From assembly GCA_027623585.1 (NCBI GenBank), contig JAQBVK010000090.1:1-8821 (forward strand): a stretch of DNA of 8,821 nucleotides. The letters run 5' to 3'. The translations under genes and the position numbers were made by a program. Shown one piece after another: positions 1-6,107 of the stretch (its first letter is position 1; each line of letters begins with the position of its first letter). The notes beneath the pieces were generated by a model. It searched no databases. It was not told where the DNA came from and was given only the letters and a program-made list of their open reading frames with translations. This DNA is from Planctomycetota bacterium (GTDB lineage Bacteria > Planctomycetota > UBA1135).

Positions 1-69
1 TCCGGCGACGCTGAGACCGGCCGCGAGGACCGCGTCCGGGACGGAATGACTTGTTCAGCGCTGCCCTAA
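1..69 (+). other. Left-edge sequence, possible 3' end of a convergent gene
   Basis: The first 54 bases lie outside the recognised minus-strand gene. In plus frame 1 the sequence stays open from the window edge to a TAA at 67-69, which would overlap the 3' end of the lipoprotein gene by about 15 bp. Plus frame 2 is open to a TGA at 47-49. On the minus strand the same stretch is open, but no ATG, GTG or TTG start is visible. It could be the tail of a convergent gene, but 69 bases are too few to identify a product or even be sure it is coding. Confidence 0.2.
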
Positions 70-1242
70 CCAGAGCAGATCGCACCAATCCCCGTGGGCG
101 CCGTGCGTGGCGGCGCCCACGGTTTCGGCGCGCAGACGCAGGAGTCCGGCACGCGGCACGCGCACGAGCAGAGTCTGCGGTTCTCCCTCCGACGAGAGCG
201 GCGCCGTCACCAGGAGCTCTTGTTCGTCGAGCAATACGCGGAACACGACCGCTTGCGGCTGACGGTACTGGACGACGCGCGCGTCGGCGCCGACCGTCAA
301 GAGCAGCGTGCCCGGCCCCGGCACGCTCCGCGCCAATTCGCTCGGCGCCTTGACGCCGATGCCGTCGGGCCAAGTGCGTTCCCCAAGGCGCAAGGCGTGA
401 CCTTCGACCGAGCGTTGAAGCTTCGGCGACCAGTCCACTTCGGCCGACCCAGGTTGCTCACGCACCAGCCACTCCACCTGCGCCCACTCTTCCACGCCTT
501 CGCGGCGACGCACGCGCGTCACGGCGTCAGCGGGCAGACGCGCGCGCACGCCCCACGGCAATTCGATCTGCCACGCGCCTTGATCGGCGCGTGGATCCTG
601 CGCGATCACCTTCGCCAAGAGCGCCGAACCGTCGGCGAGAAACAGCCACACCGCGTCTTCGGCGACTTCCATCTCGTCCGCGAGCACGCGCAGCGAATCC
701 ACCTCCTGCCATGCCGCCGTGCGTTCCCCCGCCGCCGTCTCGAAGACTGGTCCTGCTGCGCGCCAGTCGAGCAGCCACCCGCGCTGTAAGTCGAGCACTC
801 CGTTGGGACGACGCAACCACAAACGGTCTTGCTCGGCGCGCGGATCCGGCGGCGGCGCAGAACCGCGGCCTTGACCGCGGAACCACAGCGAATCGAAGGG
901 CAACAAGGGACTGCCGCGCAGAGCCAGGCGCCAGGTCGGCATGCCGGCATCGGGCAGGTCCGGACCCGGTTCTCCGCGCAGGCGGCCGCCGCCGGCAAGT
1001 TCCATGACCCAGGCCTCGTCATCAGGCGGTTGAGCCGCGACGGCGAACTCGAGCGCCAGCCATGGCCCGTGGACGGGAGGGCCCGCGCGCCGGGGGCCGG
1101 ACTCGGACCAGCCGAGCCATTCGCCTTCGCGCACCCCCTCCGACTCGATCCAGCGCGCACTGACCGGCGCTGTGACCGGCGCCGGCTCCCCGGCTTGGCA
1201 GGCCGGGAGCAGGATCAGCGTGGTGGCGAGGGTGAGGCTCAT
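55..1242 (-). CDS. Probable lipoprotein with C-terminal NPCBM-like carbohydrate-binding domain
   Basis: A 395-residue protein. The N-terminus is a short hydrophobic stretch ending in a lipobox-like LPAC, with Cys15 as the likely lipidated residue. This suggests export and membrane anchoring. Unusually, no Lys or Arg precedes the hydrophobic core. An in-frame stop lies about 20 codons upstream and no ATG, GTG or TTG lies between it and the chosen ATG, so this start is the only normal one. Residues about 180-250 look like a beta-rich module (LFLADGSALLAKV, then a LPADAVTRVRRR strand). Residues about 270-393 match the NPCBM/NEW2 pattern: WPDGIGVKAPSEL, a GAD motif, a VVFRVLLDEQELL strand pair and a terminal GDWCDLLWL. 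NPCBM domains are known as putative carbohydrate-binding modules and are abundant in Planctomycetota. No catalytic domain was recognised, so it may bind a glycan or act as a surface or scaffold protein. It is transcribed divergently from the chaperone operon and is probably functionally unrelated to it. Confidence 0.8.
   Translation of the reverse strand: MSLTLATTLILLPACQAGEPAPVTAPVSARWIESEGVREGEWLGWSESGPRRAGPPVHGPWLALEFAVAAQPPDDEAWVMELAGGGRLRGEPGPDLPDAGMPTWRLALRGSPLLPFDSLWFRGQGRGSAPPPDPRAEQDRLWLRRPNGVLDLQRGWLLDWRAAGPVFETAAGERTAAWQEVDSLRVLADEMEVAEDAVWLFLADGSALLAKVIAQDPRADQGAWQIELPWGVRARLPADAVTRVRRREGVEEWAQVEWLVREQPGSAEVDWSPKLQRSVEGHALRLGERTWPDGIGVKAPSELARSVPGPGTLLLTVGADARVVQYRQPQAVVFRVLLDEQELLVTAPLSSEGEPQTLLVRVPRAGLLRLRAETVGAATHGAHGDWCDLLWLGQR
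92..122. repeat. 11-bp perfect inverted repeat inside the 3' end of the lipoprotein gene
   Basis: CCGTGGGCGCC at 92-102 is the exact reverse complement of 112-122, with a 9-base loop. The arms lie in codons for the VGAATHGAHG stretch near the protein's C-terminus. On the plus strand the stem is followed by TTT at 123-125. It could therefore serve as a weak terminator for a gene arriving from the left, or be a chance result of GC-rich codons for Gly, Ala and His. The pairing is certain; the function is unknown. Confidence 0.5.
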
Positions 1243-1254
1243 GCCAATCTGGCA
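1242..1254. promoter_or_regulatory. 13-bp palindrome TGCCA-ATC-TGGCA at the lipoprotein start
   Basis: A perfect 5+3+5 inverted repeat overlaps the start codon of the minus-strand lipoprotein gene. A related TTGGCA lies at 1283-1288 and is the reverse complement of TGCCAA at 1242-1247. Both sites sit in the divergent spacer. This is where an operator for the lipoprotein gene, or for both genes, would be expected. No known regulator was matched to the motif, and arms this short can arise by chance. Confidence 0.25.
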
Positions 1255-1362
1255 GGAATCAGCGTAGATCAGGGATCGGGAGTTGGCATCCCATTTGCTC
1301 TAGAGGCCGCTGAACCGGTCCACGAGGAGGATACCTCTCTTTCATCGGCCGGTCGCCCTCCC
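1243..1362. promoter_or_regulatory. Divergent promoter region between the lipoprotein gene and the chaperone operon
   Basis: This 120-bp spacer must hold the start signals of both the lipoprotein gene and the groEL1 operon. No CIRCE element (TTAGCACTC, 9-base spacer, GAGTGCTAA) and no HAIR-type repeat is visible, so HrcA or HspR control is not supported from this sequence. A TTGGCA at 1283-1288 resembles a -35 box but has no -10 box at the right spacing. CCCATTT at 1290-1296 resembles the -10 half of a sigma32 promoter but lacks its CTTGAA partner. Two near-identical 7-mers, GATCAGG and GATCGGG, lie in tandem at 1267-1280. The promoters cannot be placed with confidence. Confidence 0.5.
1324..1362 (+). 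promoter_or_regulatory. groEL1 leader with distant, potentially sequestered GAGGAGG motif
   Basis: GAGGAGG at 1324-1330 is the only strong Shine-Dalgarno-like sequence near any start in the window, yet it ends 32 bases before the ATG at 1363. That is too far for normal initiation, and there is no in-frame start between the two. Its GGAGG (1326-1330) can pair with CCTCC at 1357-1361 just before the start codon. Alternatively GAGG at 1324-1327 can pair with CCTC at 1334-1337. A fold that hides the motif or moves it close to the ATG would suit a heat-responsive leader, but this is inference from short complementary stretches. Confidence 0.25.
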
Positions 1363-2988
1363 ATGCAGAAGGAACTGACGTTCGACACGGATGCCCGCGA
1401 GGCCGTTTTGGCCGGGGTCGAGAAACTCGCCCGAGCTGTGGTCTCCACTCTAGGCCCCAAGGGCCGCAATGCCGTCCTGGAGAAATCCTGGGGCGGACCG
1501 ACGGTGACCCGCGACGGCGTGACGGTTGCCCGTGACATCGAGCTGCGCGACAAGAAGGAGAATCTCGGCGCGCAGCTGGTGAAACAGGCGGCGACCAAGA
1601 CCAATGATCGCGCCGGCGACGGCACCACCACCGCGACTTTGCTCGCCTGGCGGATCTACAAGGAGGCGCTGCGCCACCTCGCGGTCGGCGCGAACCCCAC
1701 CGAGTTGATTCGCGGCATGCGCGCCGGTTCCGACGAGGCCGCCAAGCGCCTCAAGGCCGCATCGAAGCCGGTCAAGACCGCCGAGCAGATCGCGGAAGTC
1801 GCCTTGGTTTCGGCCAACCACGACAAGCGCATCGCCGGCGACATCAAGACCGCCTACGAGAAGGTCGGTCCCGACGGCGTGATCACGGTCGAGGAAGGCC
1901 GTGAAGGCGTGACCCGCGTGGATCACCGTCCGGGCATGCAGTTCGATCGCGGCTTCCTGTCGCCGAACTTCGCGACCGATTTCGACACCCTCGAGTGCGT
2001 GTACGAGAAGCCCTTGATCCTCGCTTTCGAGGACAAGGTGTCCAATCTGCAGAAGCTGCTACCGCTGCTGGAGAAGGCCAAAGAAGCCGGGCGCCCGCTC
2101 CTGATCATCGCCGAAGACGTCGAGGGCGAAGCGCTCGCGACGCTCGTGGTGAACAAAATGCGCGGCATCCTCAACGTGGTCGCGGTCAAGGCGCCGGGTT
2201 ACGGCGATCGCCGCAAGGAAATGTTGCGGGACATCGCGATCCTGACCGGCGGCAGCGCCGTGATGAAGGACGCCGGCGTCGAGCTCGACAAGGTCGACCT
2301 CAAGATGCTCGGCACCGCCAAGCGCGTGATCGTGGACGGCAGCGCCACCACGATCGTCGAGGGCGCCGGCAAGAAGGCCGACCTCACGGCGCGGATCGCC
2401 CAGATCCGCCGCGAGATCGAGACCACCACCAGCGACTACGACCGCGAGAAGCTCGAAGAGCGCCTCGCCAAGCTCTCCGGCGGCATCGCCGTGATCTCGG
2501 TCGGAGCCGCCACCGAGTCCGAGGCCAAGGAGCGCAAACTGCGCTACGACGACGCCAAAGCGGCCGTGGCCGCGGCGAAGGAAGAGGGCGTGCTGCCGGG
2601 TGGCGGCGTCGCTCTGCTGCGCATCGCGCGTGACCTCGAAGGCGCGCTCAAGCTGAAGGGCGACCAAGGCTCGGGCCTCAAGTTGCTCTGCCGCGCGCTC
2701 GAATCCCCGCTGCGCACGATCGCCGAGAACGCTGGCGTAGACGGCTCGATCGTGGTCCGCCGCGTCCTTGCCGAGAAGAAGGCGTCGTTCGGCTGGAACG
2801 CGCTGACCGGCGAATACGGCGACCTCTACGAGATGGGCATTGTGGACCCGGCCAAGGTCACTCGCATCGCGCTTGAAAACGCGGTGTCGGTGGCGGCCAT
2901 CCTCATGACCACGGATTGCCTCATCGTCGAGGCACCCAAGAAAGGCGACGCGGCCCCGGACACGGGCGCGGACCACGACGACTACTAG
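1363..2988 (+). CDS. groEL1: Chaperonin GroEL, divergent paralogue 1 (60 kDa chaperonin)
   Basis: A 541-residue, full-length group I chaperonin that would form the ATP-driven cytosolic folding ring. The ATP site is intact: TLGPKGRN near residue 30, GDGTTTAT with Asp86, GVLPGGG near 410 and the catalytic Asp397 (E. coli Asp398). The apical domain keeps the hydrophobic residues LLPLLE and EALATLVVN, but the aromatic segment reads GFLSPNF: E. coli Tyr199 becomes Phe198 and Tyr203 becomes Asn202. These positions are known to be needed for substrate and GroES binding in E. coli. The helix after Asp397 reads AKAAVAAAKEEG instead of the usual ALHATRAAVEEG. The C-terminus ends DHDDY and has no GGM repeat. 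The ATG at 1363 was chosen because alignment to GroEL starts there; the open frame extends upstream to 829 only as a shadow over the lipoprotein gene. It is the first gene of the operon, 22 bp before groES. Confidence 0.96.
   Translation: MQKELTFDTDAREAVLAGVEKLARAVVSTLGPKGRNAVLEKSWGGPTVTRDGVTVARDIELRDKKENLGAQLVKQAATKTNDRAGDGTTTATLLAWRIYKEALRHLAVGANPTELIRGMRAGSDEAAKRLKAASKPVKTAEQIAEVALVSANHDKRIAGDIKTAYEKVGPDGVITVEEGREGVTRVDHRPGMQFDRGFLSPNFATDFDTLECVYEKPLILAFEDKVSNLQKLLPLLEKAKEAGRPLLIIAEDVEGEALATLVVNKMRGILNVVAVKAPGYGDRRKEMLRDIAILTGGSAVMKDAGVELDKVDLKMLGTAKRVIVDGSATTIVEGAGKKADLTARIAQIRREIETTTSDYDREKLEERLAKLSGGIAVISVGAATESEAKERKLRYDDAKAAVAAAKEEGVLPGGGVALLRIARDLEGALKLKGDQGSGLKLLCRALESPLRTIAENAGVDGSIVVRRVLAEKKASFGWNALTGEYGDLYEMGIVDPAKVTRIALENAVSVAAILMTTDCLIVEAPKKGDAAPDTGADHDDY
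2437..2468 (+). repeat. 32-bp direct repeat shared by groEL1 and groEL2 (copy 1)
   Basis: Bases 2437-2468 are identical to 4422-4453. Both copies encode the conserved YDREKLEERLA segment of GroEL. The flanks differ by scattered third-position changes. Identical codon choice over 32 bases may reflect strong codon bias or past gene conversion between the paralogues. Confidence 0.7.
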
Positions 2989-3010
2989 TTCCGCAAACCA
3001 GATCAGAACC

Positions 3011-3334
3011 ATGTCCAAAACCGCCAAGACTTCGAAGACGAAACTCGCCTTCACCCCCATCGAGGACCGCGTCCTCGTGCGCCCGGCCGAATCGGCCGCA
3101 GTCAGCGCCGGCGGCATCGTGCTGCCGGACAACGCGCAAGAGAAGCCGCAGCGCGGCACCGTGATCGCCGCCGGCCCCGGCCGCTTCAACAAGAAAGGCG
3201 AGCGCATGCCGATGCCCGTCGCCGCAGGCGACGAGGTGATCTACGGCAAGTATTCCGGCAACGAAATCGAAATCGACGGCCAGGAGTACAAGGTGCTCCG
3301 CGCTGACGACCTCCTCGCCAAACTCGAGCGCTAA
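3011..3334 (+). CDS. groES: Co-chaperonin GroES (10 kDa chaperonin)
   Basis: A 107-residue GroES, expected to form a heptameric lid on GroEL and close the folding chamber. The core begins at FTPIEDRVLVRP (residues 14-25). The mobile loop follows, with GGIVL at 34-38 supplying the hydrophobic tripeptide that docks on GroEL. The roof loop is near NKKGERM (60-66) and the closing strand is GQEYKVLRADDLLA. About 10 residues rich in Lys and Thr (MSKTAKTSKTK) precede the usual N-terminus, making the protein longer than the typical 95-97 residues. No start codon lies between 3011 and the core, so the extension appears real unless the gene starts elsewhere. There is no Shine-Dalgarno sequence in the 22-bp gap after groEL1. 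As the only groES in the window, and set between two GroELs, it may serve both. Confidence 0.96.
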   Translation: MSKTAKTSKTKLAFTPIEDRVLVRPAESAAVSAGGIVLPDNAQEKPQRGTVIAAGPGRFNKKGERMPMPVAAGDEVIYGKYSGNEIEIDGQEYKVLRADDLLAKLER

Positions 3335-3347
3335 CCCCCTTACCGTC

Positions 3348-4961
3348 ATGCCCAAGCAGATCCTGTTCGAAGACAAGGCCCGCGAAAAATTGTTCGCTGG
3401 CATCGAGATGATGGCCCGCACAGTAGGAGTCACGCTCGGGCCCGCAGGCCGGAACGTCATCCTCGAGAAATCCTTCGGCGCGCCTTCCGTCACCAAAGAC
3501 GGGGTCAGCGTTGCGAAGGAAATCGATCTCGAAGACCCGTTCATGAACCTCGGCGCGCGTTTGGTGCGCGAGGCCGCCTCGAAGACCAACGACGAGGCCG
3601 GTGACGGCACCACCACCGCGACCGTGCTCACCGCCGAGATGATGCGCTGCGGCCTCAAGTACATGGCCTCGGGAGCGAGTCCGGTGTCTTTGCGTGACGG
3701 CATCGAGCGCGGTGTCGCCGCGGCGGTCAAGTCGATCGAAGCCTTGGCCAAGCCGGCCAAGAGCCGCGACGACATGGCCAAGGTCGCGACCATCGCCGCC
3801 AACCACGACCGCGAGGTCGGCGAGATCATCGCCACCGTGCTGGACAAGACCGGCGAGAAGGGCGTCGTCACCGTCGAGGAAGGCTCCGGCGTGGAAACGA
3901 CTTCGGAGTACGTCGACGGCATGTCCTTCGACAAGGGCTACGTCTCGCCCTACTTCGTCACCGATCTCAGCCGCATGACTGCGGAGTACGAGGACGCTTG
4001 CGTCTTCGTCTACGAGAAGAAGATCAGCGACCTCATGGAGTTCGTGCCCCTCTTAGAGTCGGTGTCCCGCAGCGGGCGTCCGCTGCTCGTGATCGCCGAG
4101 GACGTCGAGGCCGAGGCTCTCGCCGGCTTGGTGGTCAACAAACTGCGCGGCGTGATGAACGTGGTTGCGGTCAAGGCGCCGGGCTTCGGCGACCGTCGCA
4201 AGGCGATGCTCGAGGACATCGGCGTCCTCACCGGCGCGACGCCCTTGATGGAAGAAACCGGCCGCAAGCTCCAGGATTGCACCATCGAGGACTGCGGACG
4301 CGTGAGCAAACTCACCGTCGAGAAGGATCGTTGCGTGCTGGTCGGCGGCGGCGGCAAGAAGTCCGCCATCCAGGAACGCGTCAAGCAAATCCCGGCGCAG
4401 ATCGAACGCTCGACCAGCGAGTACGACCGCGAGAAGCTCGAAGAGCGCCTCGCGAAACTCGCCGGCGGGGTCGCCGTGATCAAGGTCGGCGGCGCGACCG
4501 AGAGCGAGATGAAGGAGCGCAAGGATCGCGTCGATGACGCGCTCCACGCCACGCGCGCCGCGCGTGAGGAAGGCGTGGTTCCCGGTGGCGGCACCGCGCT
4601 GTTGCGCGCGCTGGCCGCGGTCGAGGAAGCCCACGGCAAGGCCCGCGGCGACGAGAAGTTCGGCGTCGACGTGGTGCGTCGCGCGCTCCGCGCCCCGGCG
4701 CGGATGATCGCGGAGAACGCCGGCTTCGACGGCAGCACCGTGGTCGAGGACATCCTCGAACGCAAGGGCTGGAACGGCTTCAACGCGCTGACCGGTGAAT
4801 ACGAGGACATGGCCAAGTCCGGCATCCTCGATCCGGCGAAGGTGGTGCGCTCCGCGCTCCAGAACGCCGGCTCGATCGCCGGTCTGCTGCTGACCACGAA
4901 TACCCTGGTCGTCGACCTGAAGAAGGAATCCAAGGATCCGGTGGAGGGCGCGGTCGCCTAA
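3348..4961 (+). CDS. groEL2: Chaperonin GroEL, canonical-like paralogue 2 (60 kDa chaperonin)
   Basis: A 537-residue group I chaperonin, full length apart from the tail. The ATP-site motifs are TLGPAGRN (residues about 29-36), GDGTTTAT with Asp86, DDALHATRAAREEG with catalytic Asp397, and VVPGGG. The substrate/GroES-binding groove is close to E. coli: GYVSPYF keeps both tyrosines and the Phe, EALAGLVVN keeps Leu and both Val, and the E. coli Leu234 position is Val in EFVPLLE. Arg197 is replaced by Lys (FDKGY). The C-terminus reads KKESKDPVEGAVA and has no GGM repeat. Of the two paralogues this one better fits a general-purpose GroES-dependent chaperonin. It starts 13 bp after groES with no visible Shine-Dalgarno sequence, consistent with the same transcript. 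Confidence 0.96.
   Translation: MPKQILFEDKAREKLFAGIEMMARTVGVTLGPAGRNVILEKSFGAPSVTKDGVSVAKEIDLEDPFMNLGARLVREAASKTNDEAGDGTTTATVLTAEMMRCGLKYMASGASPVSLRDGIERGVAAAVKSIEALAKPAKSRDDMAKVATIAANHDREVGEIIATVLDKTGEKGVVTVEEGSGVETTSEYVDGMSFDKGYVSPYFVTDLSRMTAEYEDACVFVYEKKISDLMEFVPLLESVSRSGRPLLVIAEDVEAEALAGLVVNKLRGVMNVVAVKAPGFGDRRKAMLEDIGVLTGATPLMEETGRKLQDCTIEDCGRVSKLTVEKDRCVLVGGGGKKSAIQERVKQIPAQIERSTSEYDREKLEERLAKLAGGVAVIKVGGATESEMKERKDRVDDALHATRAAREEGVVPGGGTALLRALAAVEEAHGKARGDEKFGVDVVRRALRAPARMIAENAGFDGSTVVEDILERKGWNGFNALTGEYEDMAKSGILDPAKVVRSALQNAGSIAGLLLTTNTLVVDLKKESKDPVEGAVA
4422..4453 (+). repeat. 32-bp direct repeat shared by groEL1 and groEL2 (copy 2)
   Basis: This is the second copy of the segment at 2437-2468, in the same orientation about 2 kb away and in the same position of the protein alignment. 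Recombination between the copies would delete groES and produce one hybrid groEL. Confidence 0.7.
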
Positions 4962-4962
4962 G

Positions 4963-4997
4963 GGCGGCCGCCTCCAGCCCCGGCGCCACGCTGCGCC
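4963..4997 (+). other. Two GC-rich inverted repeats between groEL2 and dnaJ
   Basis: The 39-bp gap holds a 10-bp palindrome, GGCGGCCGCC (4963-4972), and a small hairpin, GGCGC at 4982-4986 with GCGCC at 4993-4997 (6-base loop), ending three bases before the dnaJ ATG. There is no T run, so a classical intrinsic terminator is unlikely. Partial attenuation or an RNA-processing site that lowers dnaJ-grpE output relative to the chaperonins is possible but unproven. Confidence 0.3.
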
Positions 4998-5000
4998 ACA

Positions 5001-6107
5001 ATGGGAAGCGTGGCTCAGCGCGATTACTACGAGGTCCTCGGCGTCGCACGCGACGCGAGCGAGGCGGACATCAAGTCCGCCTATCGCAAACTCGCGCTGA
5101 AGTTCCACCCCGACCGCAACAAGGACGCCGGGGCTTCGGACAAGTTCAAGGAGGCCACTGAGGCCTACTCGGTACTGTCCGACGAGTCGAAGCGCGCGCA
5201 GTACGACCGCTTCGGTCACGCCGGCGTGGGCGCAGGACCTGGCGGCGGCGGCGTCCAGTTCGACATCAACGACATTCTTTCCCAGTTTTCCGACGTCTTC
5301 GGCGGCGGCGGCGGATCGATCTTCGAGACGCTGTTCGGCTTCGGACGCGGCGGCAGCGGTCAGGGAACGCGCGGACGCTCCTTGCGGGCCGCGGTCGAGA
5401 TCGGACTCGAAGAGGTGCTCGAGGGCACCGAGCGCACCCTCACCCTGCGACGCGCCGAGACCTGCGCTTCGTGCAGCGGCAGCGGCGCCGCGCCGGGCGC
5501 GAAGGTCGAGTCCTGTCCCACCTGCCGCGGCCGCGGTGCGGTCGCGCAACAGCAAGGCTTCTTCGCGGTGCGCACGGCGTGCCCGCGTTGCTCAGGCCGC
5601 GGCCAGACCGTCAGCAAGGCCTGCGAAGGATGCGGCGGCGAAGGCCGCGCCTCCAAGCAGAGCGAGTTGCGCGTGCGCATCCCGGCCGGGATCGAGAGCG
5701 GCGCGCAAATCCGCCTCAGCGGCGAGGGCGAAGCCGGCGCGCAAAGCGGACCGCCCGGAGATCTCTTCGTCGAGGTGCGCGTGCGCGAACGCGAAGGTTT
5801 TCACCGCGACGGCCGCGAACTCTACGTCGAGGTGCCGATCTCCTGGCCGCAAGCGGTGCTCGGCGACCGCATCCACGTGCCGACGCTCGACGGCGAAGCG
5901 CGTATGAGTGTGCCCGCCGGCACCGCCACCGGAAAATTGTTCCGCATTCGCGGCCAAGGTCTGCCGCCACTGCACGGCGGCTCGCGCGGCGACCTGATGG
6001 TGCGCGTGTTCGTGAACGTGCCCGAGAAGTTGAACCGTGAGCAGAAAAGTTTGGTGAAGCGCTTGTTCGAGATCGAGCAAGAGCAGAAGAGTCAAGAGTC
6101 CCGATGA
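5001..6107 (+). CDS. dnaJ: Chaperone protein DnaJ (type I Hsp40)
   Basis: A 368-residue DnaJ with every domain of the type I family. The J domain (about 7-72) carries the HPD motif at residues 36-38, which stimulates DnaK ATPase. A Gly/Phe-rich linker (about 75-125) contains a DVF motif. The zinc-binding domain has four intact CxxCxGxG repeats between Cys155 and about 215 (CASCSGSG, CPTCRGRG, CPRCSGRG, CEGCGGEG). The C-terminal substrate-binding domains end in a helical EQEQKSQESR tail. It should deliver unfolded clients to DnaK in the cytoplasm. The start is uncertain: the ATG at 5001 gives MGSVAQRDYYEVLG, whereas a GTG at 5010 would give the more family-typical (M)AQRDYYEVLG. Neither has a clear ribosome-binding site. 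The stop overlaps the grpE start as ATGA. Confidence 0.96.
   Translation: MGSVAQRDYYEVLGVARDASEADIKSAYRKLALKFHPDRNKDAGASDKFKEATEAYSVLSDESKRAQYDRFGHAGVGAGPGGGGVQFDINDILSQFSDVFGGGGGSIFETLFGFGRGGSGQGTRGRSLRAAVEIGLEEVLEGTERTLTLRRAETCASCSGSGAAPGAKVESCPTCRGRGAVAQQQGFFAVRTACPRCSGRGQTVSKACEGCGGEGRASKQSELRVRIPAGIESGAQIRLSGEGEAGAQSGPPGDLFVEVRVREREGFHRDGRELYVEVPISWPQAVLGDRIHVPTLDGEARMSVPAGTATGKLFRIRGQGLPPLHGGSRGDLMVRVFVNVPEKLNREQKSLVKRLFEIEQEQKSQESR

Noticed and set aside
1283..1304. TTGGCA paired with TCTAGA as a sigma70-type promoter
   Set aside because: The gap between the boxes is only 10 bases and TCTAGA is a poor -10 match, so a functional promoter cannot be claimed.
829..1362. Upstream extension of the groEL1 open frame by 178 codons
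   Set aside because: It overlaps the lipoprotein gene on the other strand, has shadow-like composition rich in Arg and Pro, and GroEL homology begins exactly at the ATG at 1363.
2059..3934. Long minus-strand open frames antisense to groEL1, groES and groEL2
   Set aside because: They overlap one another and certain plus-strand genes, and show no motif, signal or start context.
4053..5555. A 500-codon open frame antisense to groEL2 and dnaJ
   Set aside because: It has no recognisable domain and a biased Ala/Arg/Leu/Asp composition. It lies opposite two certain genes and crosses their boundary, as expected from GC-rich third positions.
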